From positions 192,940 through 256,939 of the forward strand of contig NZ_JACYVI010000008.1 of assembly GCF_014842265.1 (NCBI RefSeq): 64,000 nt of DNA. Direction: 5' to 3'. Shown piece by piece: positions 6,806-15,487 of the stretch (positions are counted from its first letter, which is position 1; the number at the start of each line of letters is the position of its first letter). This DNA is from Pseudomonas sp. CFBP 13711 (GTDB lineage Bacteria; Pseudomonadota; Gammaproteobacteria; Pseudomonadales; Pseudomonadaceae). The notes beneath the pieces were generated by a model that did no database searches, had not been told where the DNA came from, and saw only the letters and a list, made by a program, of their open reading frames with translations. The position numbers and the translations under genes were made by a program.

Positions 6806-8074
6806 TCAGCGCATCGATACTATTTTCAGGCCCCTCGTTCCCTGAATGGCGGAGACCGACAAGCTGCCTGTAGAGGCGTGCTGGATGTGTTCGCTCCACC
6901 AGATCATCATCGGGCGTCTTCTCTCAATGTAATCCGCACGATTGTAGGCGCTGCGCACCTCATCTTTGTCTACGTGCGCTAGTGCGACCTCAATCAGCTC
7001 CGGGTCCCATCCCTGCTCGTTCAGGATGGTGCTCGCCATGGAGCGCATGCCATGACTTACCAATCGCCCTTCAAAGCCCATACGTTTCAACGCCATGTTT
7101 GCTGTCTGGCTGTTGCAATGATCCCGAGTGTCTCTGTCGGCCGGGAACACATATTCTCTGTGTCCACTGTAAGGTTTGATCGTCTCCAACAGCGCAAGTG
7201 CGTGTTCGGTCAGCGGTATGACGTGAGCACGGCGCTTTTTCATACGCTCCGCTGGGATCGTCCAGGTTTTCTTGTCTAGGTCGATGTCAGCCCAAGAGGT
7301 CGTGGCGGCCTCAGCGGGGCGGGTCATGGTGTGGAGCTGCCATTCGATCAAGCAGCGCGTTGTTCTTTTAATACTTGCATTGGCGATGGCGATCATCAGT
7401 TCTGGCAGCTCCTCAGGGCGAAGGGCTGCCATATTCTGCTTTTTCGGTTTCTTGAAAACAGCCCGGATGCCACTGAGCGGATTGGCGAAGATCATCCCCG
7501 AGTTCACGCCGTAGGTCATGATCTCGTTGAGTCGTTGTGTCAGTCGCTTCACTGTCTCCAGACTGCCCTTCGTTTCCAAAGGGCGCAGCAGCTCGATGAC
7601 CCTTGGGGCATTGATCTGCGAGATAGGTGTTGTTCCCAGAGATGGAAAAACATGCAGCGTGAGCGATCGCCAGATGTCCTCGGCATAAGCCGTGGTCACA
7701 GAATCCTTTTTCAGTTCAAACCAGGCAGAGGCCACGTTCTCGAACGTGTGCTCGGTTGCCTGCTTTTTTGTCTGCTCCAACGCGCTACGTTGTTCTTTCG
7801 GGTCGATGCCTTGGGCGAGAAGCTCTCTGGCTTCGACCGTTTTTTTCCTGGCTTGCGCGAGTGAAAGTTCTGGGTAGGTGCCGAGTCCCATGTTGATGCG
7901 GTTTTTGGTGATCGGCTGCCGGTAGTTGAAGTTCCAGAGCGTAGAGCCATTGACCCTCACGCGCAGCTGTAAGCCGTCTCCATCGCTGAGGACATAGTCT
8001 TTGTCTTTCGGCTTTACCGCTTTGAGCTGGCGGTCAGAGAGGCGGGTGGCTTGAGCGCACATAAGGTATTCCAT
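6806..8074 (-). CDS. int: P4-type tyrosine integrase
   Basis: About 422 residues from ATG 8074 (alternative ATG 8062). The open frame runs to 8212 but that would begin inside the ssrA terminator. The N-terminal arm-binding domain has RLSDRQLKAVKPKDKDYVLS and GDGLQLRVRVNGSTLWNFNY (DUF4102). The central SAM-like core-binding domain is around residues 100-190. The catalytic domain shows Arg in HTMTRPAEAA, His/Arg in HGMRSM, His in LAHVDKDEVRSAYNR, and the Tyr nucleophile in SAYNRADY. It recombines attP with attB; the site here is the ssrA 3' end, which it abuts. All catalytic residues are present, so the enzyme looks functional. An excisionase gene is not visible. Confidence 0.93.
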   Translation of the reverse strand: MEYLMCAQATRLSDRQLKAVKPKDKDYVLSDGDGLQLRVRVNGSTLWNFNYRQPITKNRINMGLGTYPELSLAQARKKTVEARELLAQGIDPKEQRSALEQTKKQATEHTFENVASAWFELKKDSVTTAYAEDIWRSLTLHVFPSLGTTPISQINAPRVIELLRPLETKGSLETVKRLTQRLNEIMTYGVNSGMIFANPLSGIRAVFKKPKKQNMAALRPEELPELMIAIANASIKRTTRCLIEWQLHTMTRPAEAATTSWADIDLDKKTWTIPAERMKKRRAHVIPLTEHALALLETIKPYSGHREYVFPADRDTRDHCNSQTANMALKRMGFEGRLVSHGMRSMASTILNEQGWDPELIEVALAHVDKDEVRSAYNRADYIERRRPMMIWWSEHIQHASTGSLSVSAIQGTRGLKIVSMR

Positions 8075-8134
8075 GACATCAATTGGTATTCCAAAAATTA
8101 CCACCGAAGGGCTTGGAATACCATCTGGAATACC
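8065..8134. repeat. Four copies of GGTATTCC/GGAATACC, candidate integrase arm sites
   Basis: GGTATTCC occurs at 8065-8072 and 8085-8092, and its inverse GGAATACC at 8115-8122 and 8127-8134, that is two direct pairs facing each other between the integrase start and the ssrA 3' end. Short repeated sites in this position are typical of arm-type binding sites of phage and P4-family integrases. The first copy overlaps the likely start codon, which would allow autoregulation. Confidence 0.65.
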
Positions 8135-8210
8135 CGATGTCCTGGATTGTGCCGGACGTATTTGGACGCTAATAGACCCTAAAGCCTTGATTTTGCTGGA
8201 TTTCAGGCAC

Positions 8211-8236
8211 AAAAAAAGACGTCCGCGGACGTCTTT
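8211..8236 (-). terminator. Intrinsic terminator of ssrA
   Basis: The 22-base perfect palindrome AAAGACGTCCG/CGGACGTCTTT is followed on the minus strand by a run of T, 12 bases past the tmRNA 3' end. Confidence 0.85.
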
Positions 8237-8247
8237 AGATGTAAATT

Positions 8248-8639
8248 TGGTGGAGCCGGGGGGATTTGAACCCCCGTCCGCCAGTACTCCGCTTTCGGGC
8301 CTACATGCTTAGCCGTGTCTATTAAGTTAACCCTCAGCGACCCGACGGGCAGGGTGCTTTGGGCGAGCTGTGTAAGTTTTAGCCGATTCGTCCACAGCGT
8401 ACTGCACGGCGATCCTGTTCTATATGACAATCACTTTGGGTTTACAGGCATCCCCTGGTGATTGCTGGAGCCGAAGCTACCAGAAGGAAGGCTAGCACCG
8501 CTTACGCGGCGAGAGCTTGTTCCCCGTAGGTTTCGTCATTGGCAACTATAGAAAGTTGCAACAGTGGATTTACGACTTCTGTTACCAAGTCGGCATGCCC
8601 CTAGAGTTTCATCACCGGCGTCGAATCCTAATCGGCCCC
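8248..8639 (-). ncRNA. ssrA: tmRNA (transfer-messenger RNA)
   Basis: The minus strand begins GGGGCCGATTAGGATTCGAC and ends with a T-arm-like GGGGTTCAAATCCCC and CGGCTCCACCA. The acceptor stem GGGGCCG pairs with CGGCTCC. The internal tag frame lies at 8502-8543 and encodes ANDETYGEQALAA after the resume codon, ending in TAA; a non-coded Ala from the charged tmRNA precedes it. With SmpB (gene at 16337-16819) it rescues stalled ribosomes and marks the nascent peptide for proteolysis by ClpXP and related proteases. The 3' end encodes CCA and is the insertion site of the island, whose junction leaves the gene intact. Length is 392 bases, usual for Pseudomonas. Confidence 0.97.
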
Positions 8640-8669
8640 AATTCTGCTGCTCTAGCAGTCAGGCGGCGG

Positions 8670-8698
8670 AGTCTACCCGAATCAATGAGATACGTCGA
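8670..8698 (-). promoter_or_regulatory. Likely ssrA sigma-70 promoter
   Basis: Reading the minus strand, TCGACG (8698-8693), 17 bases, TAGACT (8675-8670). It would start the precursor about 25 bases before the mature 5' end. An inverted repeat GTCAGGCGG (8658-8666) / CCGCCTGAC (8703-8711) flanks it. Confidence 0.5.
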
Positions 8699-8752
8699 CC
8701 GTCCGCCTGACATTCCGCTCGCGACGGGCTTGGACCAGTCGCGATCCGGCAA

Positions 8753-9043
8753 TTACTTCGCGGCACCGCCGTCGCTGCCGTCACCGCCGGTTTTCAGCTC
8801 GGTGATTTTCTTGGTAGTGATGGAGATGCACTCCTTGTCATCGCCACGTTTCTGCGCGGCAGTAGCGTCAGCGACGGTTTTTTCAAGGTCAGTTTTGCTG
8901 TCGCCGGTCAGGTTGGTAACGGTCGACGCCTCAGCATTTTTCAGCGCTGCGATGTTCGCGCCGCACAGGTCATCAGCAGCGAAAACCGGGGAACCCAACA
9001 GTGCAGCGGTAAGAAACAGTCCAGTCAGTGCAGTGCGCTTCAT
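8753..9043 (-). CDS. Small periplasmic hypothetical protein
   Basis: 96 residues with a clear Sec signal peptide (MKRTALTGLFLTAALLGSPVFA, cleavage after AxA-like VFA). The mature part has two cysteines (DDLCGANI and KECISITTKK) that may form a disulfide, a helical middle (LEKTVADATAAQKRGDD) and a Gly-rich tail. Start supported by AAGGAG upstream. Similar small exported proteins of unknown function lie next to ssrA in pseudomonads. No enzymatic motif. Confidence 0.8.
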   Translation of the reverse strand: MKRTALTGLFLTAALLGSPVFAADDLCGANIAALKNAEASTVTNLTGDSKTDLEKTVADATAAQKRGDDKECISITTKKITELKTGGDGSDGGAAK

Positions 9044-9224
9044 GTGTATCTCCTTGAGCCTGTTGACTCGGTATCGCCGGCCGATTTTGCCGGTGCCCGA
9101 GATAGAGGAAAAAAGCGCCGAATGAGTTGTGGCGCTTAAAGAGATGGACTGCCGCTCATCGCAGGGGTTCTATATTTTTTTCACAATGCTGTGAAAAAGC
9201 CACGTCGCTGGATGTTTCGGGATT

Positions 9225-9245
9225 ATGGGGCGATCTCCGCCCCAT
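9225..9245 (-). terminator. Hairpin after the lactate operon
   Basis: ATGGGGCG-ATCTC-CGCCCCAT, ten bases past the dld stop codon. No T-run follows on the minus strand, so termination is only likely, not certain. Confidence 0.4.
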
Positions 9246-9254
9246 TTGTGTGCA

Positions 9255-12065
9255 TCAAGCGGTTCTTGGTTGAGTCACTCGATCCACGAGATAGACCAGG
9301 CCGTGGTAGTCGATACCACCGTGTTGCGTGAGCCCGATCTCGCAGGTCCGGCTGGTAGAAATCCCCTCATCACAGTACTGGACCGCCTCTTTCAGCGAGC
9401 GTAGCGCGTGGGCATTCAGTTCGGGTGTCGTAAAGCCTTTGTCCCCCGCAAAGCCGCAGCAATGAATGCCTTCGGGAACGACCACATTCACGCTGCACAT
9501 TCGTGCAAGGTCGATCAGCGCCTGGCTCTCGCCCAGGTGTTGCGTGCTGCAAGTGACGTGAACCGCGATGGGCGCCTGCTGCGGGGTGAACACCAGTTTG
9601 TCCAGCAGATGGGTTCGGATGAAACGTACCGGGTCATACAGTTCGAGCCGGGTCTCCTTGAGGTCCTGAACCAGGCGCAACGTGCAGGGACTGGTGTCGC
9701 AATAGATCGGATCGAGCCCGCCGCGACTGGCCTTGGTCAGCGCAGCAAGCATCTGCTGGCGCTTGCCTTCCGCCTGCTCGGCGTAGCCCTTGGAGGAGAA
9801 AGGCTGGCCACAGCACAGACTGTCCTGGTCCTCCGGAAATACCACCTGATAACCGGCTTTCTCCAGCAGCCCTCGGGTCTTGTCCATCAGCGACATCTGT
9901 TCGCGATCGCCCGCCGCAGGCCCCATGACGCGGGACACGCAGGCCGCCAGATAGACCACGCGAGGGCGCTGATCTTCAACCAGCGGCATGAACCGAATAG
10001 CGTTCTCGGGCTGCGGCATGGCTGGCGTCCACTGAGGCACGCGGCCTGAAGACGCTTTGCTCAGCGCGCCGGAAATCTTCTCCAGCCTCGGTGCGCCCAA
10101 CAGCATGCGGGCGCCATTGGCGGCATGCAGCGTAAATCGCGCGCCCTTCAACGCCGTCGCAAAGTGCTGACTGATCCAGCTAGCGGCCTTGTCGTGATGC
10201 GCTTGCTCCCCGCGAAGCTTCTTCACCAGCTCGCCCGTGTTGATGCCGACCGGGCAACGTTGCGCGCACAAGCCGGTGGCCGCGCAGGTGTCGATGCCGT
10301 GGTACTGATAGTCGCGCTCCAGCTGAGTGGTGTCGGTGCCTGCGCGTTTTTTGGCCTGAATGTCACGCCACATGACGATGCGTTGCCGTGGGCTCAGGGT
10401 CAGGCCCTTCGATGGACACACCGGTTCGCAGAAACCACACTCGATGCATTTGTCGATCATCCCATCTGCGGCCGGCATGGGTTTTAGGTGCTTGAGGTGC
10501 ACCCGCGGATCGTCACTGAGCACGACATCCGGATTGAGAATGCCGGTGGGGTCGAGCAGCCGTTTGAGTTGCCACATCAGCGCGTACGCCTCGCTGCCCC
10601 ATTCAAGCTCCACGAACGGCGCCATGTTGCGGCCAGTCCCGTGTTCGGCTTTCAGGGAACCGTTGAACTCCACGGCCACCAGTTGCGTGACGTCATCCAT
10701 GAACGCGGAATAACGCGCAATCTCCTGCGGATCGTTGAAGCCTTGGGTGAAGACGAAGTGCAGGTTGCCCTCCAGCGCATGGCCGAACAGGATCGCCTCG
10801 TCGTAGCGGTGCTCTTCGAACAGTTCGATCAATCGCCGAACCCCGATGGCCAGTTGCTCGACGGGGAAGGTCACGTCCTCGATGATCACCGTCGTACCCG
10901 TCTCACGCACCGCGCCGACGGCAGGAAAGGTGTCCTTGCGAATGGCCCAGAGCCGTGCGTTCTCGGCCGCGTCTTCGGTGAAATCAACCTGCTTCTCGAC
11001 CGGAAAGTGCGCGATGGACGCCATGATCTGCGCCAGTTGCTCGTGCAACAACGGCTGCGTCGCAGCGCGGGCTTCGATCAACAGTGCACAGGCGCCGTCC
11101 GACAGTTCACGAACGAAGGCCGGCATGCCCGGCTTGTCCTGCACCGAGCGCATGCTGCGCCGGTCAAGCAGTTCGACGGCAGCGACCGGCTGGGTTTTCA
11201 GCACCGCCACGGCGTTGCAGCAGGTTTCGATGTCGGGAAAAACAATCAGCGCCGTCGCCTTGCTCGGGTGATCGGGCACCGTGTCGTACGTCACCGCGCT
11301 GATGAAACCCAGCGTGCCCTCCGAACCCACCAGCAGGTGACTGAGGATGTCGAGCGGCTCGTCGAAATCCACCAAGGCGTTCAGCGACAGGCCGCAGGTG
11401 TTCTTCAGGCGATACTTGTGGCGAATCTTCGCGGCGAGTTCGGTGTTTGCGCGCGTCTCACGGCCCAGTTGCGCGAGGCGGTCGAGCAGCTTGGCGTGGC
11501 TGACTTTAAATGCAGCGACGCTGGCGGCATCTTCCGTGTCCAGGCGGGCGCCATCGGCGAGCACCAAGCGGATGCCAGCAAGGGTGTGATAGGTGTTCTG
11601 GGCCGTGCCGCAGCACATGCCGCTGGAATTGTTGGCGACGATGCCGCCGATTTTTGCCGCGTGCATGGACGCCGGATCTGGACCGATCTTGCGTCCAAAT
11701 GGCGCAAGCCAGACGTTGGCCTGTGCGCCGATAACGCCGGGTTGCAAACGGATCTGCGCGCCTTGCTCGCGTATTTCACGGCCGTTCCAGTTGTCGCCGA
11801 GCACGATCAACACTGAGTCGCTGATGGCTTGGCCCGAGAGGCTGGTGCCGGCCGCACGGAAGGTCACCGGGACTTTATCGGCCTGCGCCAGTTTCAACAG
11901 CGCCACGACTTCGTCTTCTGATTCGACGCGGATGACCAGCTTGGGGATCAGCCGATAAAAGCTGGCGTCGGTGCCGAAGGCCAAGGTCGAGAGCGGGTCG
12001 TCGAAGCGTCTTCCGGCAGGAATGAGGCTGTTCACACCGGCCAGAAATGCGGCGGGCAAGGTCAT
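9255..12065 (-). CDS. dld: FAD/Fe-S D-lactate dehydrogenase (quinone-linked, Dld-II type)
   Basis: 936 residues from ATG 12065, which has GAGGAAAT upstream; the frame opens 54 bases earlier. Order of parts: FAD-binding PCMH domain (about residues 30-260: PVTFRAAGTSLSGQAISDSV, GGIVANNSSGMCCG), FAD-oxidase C-terminal domain (to about 530: HALEGNLHF, KAEHGTGRNMAPF), two [4Fe-4S] motifs (CIECGFCEPVCPSKG and CAATGLCAQRCPVG), then a CCG-type cysteine-rich domain (SLCCGQPFSSKG and HCCGFAGDKGF). It oxidises D-lactate to pyruvate and passes electrons to the membrane quinone pool. It is the last gene of lldP-lldD-dld, and is presumably induced by lactate through LldR. The single-chain FAD plus Fe-S layout resembles glycolate oxidase GlcD+GlcF fused, so another 2-hydroxyacid is possible. 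Confidence 0.88.
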   Translation of the reverse strand: MTLPAAFLAGVNSLIPAGRRFDDPLSTLAFGTDASFYRLIPKLVIRVESEDEVVALLKLAQADKVPVTFRAAGTSLSGQAISDSVLIVLGDNWNGREIREQGAQIRLQPGVIGAQANVWLAPFGRKIGPDPASMHAAKIGGIVANNSSGMCCGTAQNTYHTLAGIRLVLADGARLDTEDAASVAAFKVSHAKLLDRLAQLGRETRANTELAAKIRHKYRLKNTCGLSLNALVDFDEPLDILSHLLVGSEGTLGFISAVTYDTVPDHPSKATALIVFPDIETCCNAVAVLKTQPVAAVELLDRRSMRSVQDKPGMPAFVRELSDGACALLIEARAATQPLLHEQLAQIMASIAHFPVEKQVDFTEDAAENARLWAIRKDTFPAVGAVRETGTTVIIEDVTFPVEQLAIGVRRLIELFEEHRYDEAILFGHALEGNLHFVFTQGFNDPQEIARYSAFMDDVTQLVAVEFNGSLKAEHGTGRNMAPFVELEWGSEAYALMWQLKRLLDPTGILNPDVVLSDDPRVHLKHLKPMPAADGMIDKCIECGFCEPVCPSKGLTLSPRQRIVMWRDIQAKKRAGTDTTQLERDYQYHGIDTCAATGLCAQRCPVGINTGELVKKLRGEQAHHDKAASWISQHFATALKGARFTLHAANGARMLLGAPRLEKISGALSKASSGRVPQWTPAMPQPENAIRFMPLVEDQRPRVVYLAACVSRVMGPAAGDREQMSLMDKTRGLLEKAGYQVVFPEDQDSLCCGQPFSSKGYAEQAEGKRQQMLAALTKASRGGLDPIYCDTSPCTLRLVQDLKETRLELYDPVRFIRTHLLDKLVFTPQQAPIAVHVTCSTQHLGESQALIDLARMCSVNVVVPEGIHCCGFAGDKGFTTPELNAHALRSLKEAVQYCDEGISTSRTCEIGLTQHGGIDYHGLVYLVDRVTQPRTA

Positions 12066-12138
12066 GCGATTTCCTCGTGGGTGCATCTCGGTGGCGCTGC
12101 GGCCTCTGTCAGGCCGCATGGGTCGGGATCAGTGCGGG

Positions 12139-13284
12139 TCAGGCGCCCAGTTCGCGGACCAGCGAATCGCGGGTGATCTCGCTGATCGACTTGGCGCCGG
12201 TCAAGACCATCGCCACGCGCATCTCCTTCTCGAACAGATCCAGCAGATTCTTCACCCCGGCCTCGCCGTGGGTGGCCAAGGCGTAGATGAACGCACGGCC
12301 GATCAGCACGGTGTCTGCGCCGAGGGCAATCATGCGCACCACATCCAGCCCGCTGCGAATGCCGGAGTCGGCGAGAATCTTCAGATCGCCTTTTACCGCG
12401 TCGGCAATGGCGGGCAGCGCACGGGCACTGGACAACACGCCATCAAGCTGGCGGCCGCCATGGTTGGACACAACGATGCCGTCGGCACCGAATTTCACCG
12501 CATCCCGTGCGTCGTCAGGATCGAGGATGCCCTTGATGATCATCGGGCCGTCCCAGGAATCGCGTATCCATTCCAGGTCTTTCCATGAGATCGACGGGTC
12601 GAAATTGTTGCCCAGCCAGGCGATGTAATCGGTGAGACCAGTAGGGTTGCCGCGATAGGCCGACACGTTGCCCAAGTCGTGGGGCCGGCCGTTGATGCCC
12701 ACGTCCCACGCCCATTGCGGGTGGGTCATGGCTTGCAAGACCCGGCGCATCGGCCCGCTTTTGCCGCTCATACCGGAGTGCGCGTCACGGTAGCGGGCGC
12801 CGGGGACGGGCATGTCGACGGTGAACACCAGTGTTTTCACACCGGCGGCTTTGGCTCGCTCCAGCGCGTTGCGCATGAAACCGCGATCCTTCAGCACATA
12901 CAGCTGAAACCACATCGGCCGCTTGATCGCCGGCGCGACTTCTTCAATCGGGCACAACGACACGGTCGAGAGCGTGAACGGAATGCCCTTGGCATCTGCG
13001 GCGCGGGCGGCCTGTACTTCGCCACGGCGGGCATACATGCCGCACAGGCCAACCGGAGCCAGTGCCATCGGCATGCTCAGGGTTTCACCGAACAGCGTCG
13101 TCTCCAGACTCAGCTCGGACATGTTCTTCAGGATGCGCTGGCGCAGCGCAATGCTGGCCAGGTCGGAAACGTTGTGGCGCAGGGTGTGCTCGGCGTAAGC
13201 GCCACCGTCCGCGTAGTGGAACAGGAAGGGCGGGAGCTTGCGCTGGGCGGCGGCGCGGTAGTCGGTGGAGGCAGAAATGATCAT
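12139..13284 (-). CDS. lldD: L-lactate dehydrogenase (FMN, quinone-linked)
   Basis: 381 residues from ATG 13284, where the start MIISASTDYRAAAQRKLPPF matches E. coli LldD. It is an FMN-dependent alpha-hydroxyacid dehydrogenase TIM barrel: LPPFLFHYADGGAYAE, MALAPVGLCGMYARRGEV, PGARYRDAHSG, and the active-site segment IVVSNHGGRQLDGV with the catalytic His and substrate-binding Arg. It oxidises L-lactate to pyruvate at the inner membrane with electrons to ubiquinone. It lies between lldP and dld on the same strand, 68 bases after lldP and 73 bases before dld, consistent with one transcript. Confidence 0.97.
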   Translation of the reverse strand: MIISASTDYRAAAQRKLPPFLFHYADGGAYAEHTLRHNVSDLASIALRQRILKNMSELSLETTLFGETLSMPMALAPVGLCGMYARRGEVQAARAADAKGIPFTLSTVSLCPIEEVAPAIKRPMWFQLYVLKDRGFMRNALERAKAAGVKTLVFTVDMPVPGARYRDAHSGMSGKSGPMRRVLQAMTHPQWAWDVGINGRPHDLGNVSAYRGNPTGLTDYIAWLGNNFDPSISWKDLEWIRDSWDGPMIIKGILDPDDARDAVKFGADGIVVSNHGGRQLDGVLSSARALPAIADAVKGDLKILADSGIRSGLDVVRMIALGADTVLIGRAFIYALATHGEAGVKNLLDLFEKEMRVAMVLTGAKSISEITRDSLVRELGA

Positions 13285-13352
13285 GGGATCTCGCAGATGA
13301 GTGAGCGGGGCCACAGCCGGGCGCGCAAGCAGCACGCCCGGCGCTCGTCTGA

Positions 13353-15059
13353 TTAATGAACCAGCATGCCGGTGAACCAGTACGCCTGGGCATAAGTGAT
13401 GCAGCCAACGATCGTGGCGAAGAAAATGCTGTGCTTGAGGGTGAAGCGGAACAGGTCGGATTCCTTACCCACCAACCCGGTCGCCGCGCAGGCCACCGCG
13501 ATCGACTGCGGGGAAATCATCTTGCCGGTCACGCCGCCGCTGGAGTTCGCCGCAACCATCAGCACGTCACTGACGCCCAACTGGTGTGCCGTGGTGGCCT
13601 GCAACGAGCCAAACAGGGCGTTCGACGAGGTGTCGGAGCCTGTCAGGAACACCCCGAGCCAGCCGAGGAATGGCGAGAAGAACGGGAAGGCGCTGCCAGT
13701 CCCGGCGAGGACCAATGCGAGCGTCGAGGACATGCCGGAGTAGTTCATGACGAAGGCGAAGGCCAGCACCATGCCGATGGACACGATGGCCCAGCGCAAT
13801 TCGATCAGCGTTTCTTTGAACGTGACCAAACCTGTTTTAGGTGTAATGCGCAGCACGATCATCGCCAGAATCGCCGAGATCAGAATCGCGCTGCCCGATG
13901 CCGCGAGCAGGTCGAACTTGTACACCGCCGGCATGGCCGTCGGGTTGGCGACAATCGGCGCCATCTTCATGACCAGTTGATCCAGGTGCGGCACCGGGAA
14001 GTTCATGGTCAGTGCCTGCAATGGACCGCCCGCGGCGAACAGCGCCTTGAACGGCTTCAGCGTCCAGATCGTCACGACGACAGTCAGGATCAGGAACGGC
14101 GACCATGCCTTGATGATGGTGCCTGCCGAGTACGGCGATTTTTTGGTGGTGCGCGGCTGACCAAAACCGCCCGCATTACCGGCGCCGCCGCCCATGACCG
14201 CAGCACCGCCGGACGCACCGACGATTTTTGCATCGGCCGCGCGGGCTGGCTGCCAGACTTTCAGGAAGAAGGTCAGGGACACGAGGCTGACCAGCGCCGA
14301 GGTAATGTCGGGCAGTTCCGGGCCAATGAAATTAGAGGTCAGAAATTGCACGATGGCGAAGCTGCCGCCCGCGACCAGAGCCGCTGGCCAGGTCTCCTTG
14401 ACGCCTTTCACACCGTCCATCATGAACATCAGCCAGAACGGCACGAACACCGACAACAGTGGCAATTGACGACCGGCCATGGCGCCGATCTTGAACGGGT
14501 CGAGACCGGACACCTGACCGGCCACGATGATCGGGATGCCCAATGCGCCAAACGCCACCGGTGCGGTGTTGGCGATCAGGCAGAGGCCGGCGGCATACAG
14601 CGGGTTCAATCCCAGACCTACGAGTAACGCTGCGGTGATCGCCACCGGTGCGCCGAAGCCTGCCGCGCCTTCCAGGAAGGCGCCGAAGCAGAATCCGATC
14701 AGCAAGACCTGCAGGCGCTGGTCATCGGTGATCGACATGACCGAGCTGCGAATGATCTCGAACTGGCCGCTTTTGACCGTCAGTTTGTAGAGAAACACGG
14801 CCGCAATGATGATCCACGCGATGGGCCACAAGCCGTAGAGGAAACCGTAGCCGGCGGACGCGACGGCCATGTCGGCAGGCATCTGGAACGCGAAGATAGC
14901 GATCAGTACGGCGAGCAGCAGCGTGATGGCCCCCGCGACGTGCCCCTTGAGCCGGAAGATCGCCAGCGCCAGAAAGAAGAAAACGATCGGAATGACAGCC
15001 ACCAGCGCCGAAAGGCCCAAGCCGCCGAGAGGTGTGTAGAGCTGTTGCCAGGTTTGCAT
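13353..15059 (-). CDS. lldP: L-lactate permease
   Basis: 568 residues from ATG 15059 (MQTWQQLYTPLGGLGLSALV), with AGGGG upstream. Many hydrophobic membrane segments and family motifs LYAAGLCLIANTAPVAFG, FLEGAAGFGAPVAITAAL and VAANSSGGVTGKMISPQSIA identify the LctP/LldP family, which imports L- or D-lactate (and glycolate) with protons. A Gly-rich cytoplasmic loop (GASGGAAVMGGGAGNAGGFG) lies near residue 300. It is the first gene of the lactate operon; the long palindrome at 15251-15279 sits about 190 bases upstream, between it and lldR. Confidence 0.95.
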   Translation of the reverse strand: MQTWQQLYTPLGGLGLSALVAVIPIVFFFLALAIFRLKGHVAGAITLLLAVLIAIFAFQMPADMAVASAGYGFLYGLWPIAWIIIAAVFLYKLTVKSGQFEIIRSSVMSITDDQRLQVLLIGFCFGAFLEGAAGFGAPVAITAALLVGLGLNPLYAAGLCLIANTAPVAFGALGIPIIVAGQVSGLDPFKIGAMAGRQLPLLSVFVPFWLMFMMDGVKGVKETWPAALVAGGSFAIVQFLTSNFIGPELPDITSALVSLVSLTFFLKVWQPARAADAKIVGASGGAAVMGGGAGNAGGFGQPRTTKKSPYSAGTIIKAWSPFLILTVVVTIWTLKPFKALFAAGGPLQALTMNFPVPHLDQLVMKMAPIVANPTAMPAVYKFDLLAASGSAILISAILAMIVLRITPKTGLVTFKETLIELRWAIVSIGMVLAFAFVMNYSGMSSTLALVLAGTGSAFPFFSPFLGWLGVFLTGSDTSSNALFGSLQATTAHQLGVSDVLMVAANSSGGVTGKMISPQSIAVACAATGLVGKESDLFRFTLKHSIFFATIVGCITYAQAYWFTGMLVH

Positions 15060-15250
15060 GTATGAGGCCCCTAATTGTTTTTGGTTAGGCCCGGTGTCCA
15101 TGTCTTACGTGCGCGGCTCCTGCAGGTGACAACTACGTATCTGTCGGCCTGCCGGCGCTGACGAACGAGTCGCACAGCTCACCAGCTCAAGCGTTCCGCC
15201 GTCGGGAAGTGCCTGCAACGTGGGACAGCGATAAGCCGTCCCTCGCCGGC

Positions 15251-15279
15251 ATTGTAAATTGGTAATACCAATTTACAAT
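15251..15279. promoter_or_regulatory. LldR operator, 29-base perfect palindrome
   Basis: ATTGTAAATTGGTA-A-TACCAATTTACAAT. The centre TGGT-AAT-ACCA fits the GntR/FadR-type consensus TNGTNNNACNA and the TTGGT..ACCAA core known for LldR-like regulators. It lies in the divergent lldP-lldR region. Confidence 0.85.
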
Positions 15280-15487
15280 GTCTTGGCGCTAGGTTAGAAG
15301 CCTTGCTGACGGTGTGTCAATTTATGACGCGTAAACTTTCGTAGCAGCTCGCCCGGATTTCATCTGCACTTCGCCTGAGAGGGAGATTTCTCCTACATCT
15401 GCCGGGTGAATGTCTGATCGCGATCAGCGAGAATATGCGCCCCGCGGCCAAGTCAGGCGGGGCAGCCGGGTTGTGGAGTGAAGGGTT

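Larger units (their letters stand above)
1..8247. mobile_element. Right part of a genomic island integrated at the 3' end of ssrA
   Basis: The segment left of the tmRNA gene has phage/plasmid-type content: a P4-type tyrosine integrase beside the ssrA 3' end, an insertion-sequence end, an XRE regulator, a DUF932 protein and several orphan proteins. Much of 300-2300 is visibly richer in A and T than the housekeeping genes to the right. The ssrA 3' end is a well-known integration target for tyrosine integrases. The right boundary is taken at the ssrA 3' terminus (8248). I saw no second copy of the ssrA 3' end in the window, so the left boundary is outside. Island status is an inference from integrase position and content. 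Confidence 0.8.

Noticed and set aside
8075..8212. Upstream extension of the integrase reading frame
   Set aside because: It would begin inside the ssrA terminator and its residues do not look like the family N-terminus; the ATG at 8074 or 8062 fits better.
10488..11816. 442-codon plus-strand frame opposite dld
   Set aside because: Arg/His/Gln-rich shadow of the FAD/Fe-S gene, without ribosome binding site or motifs.
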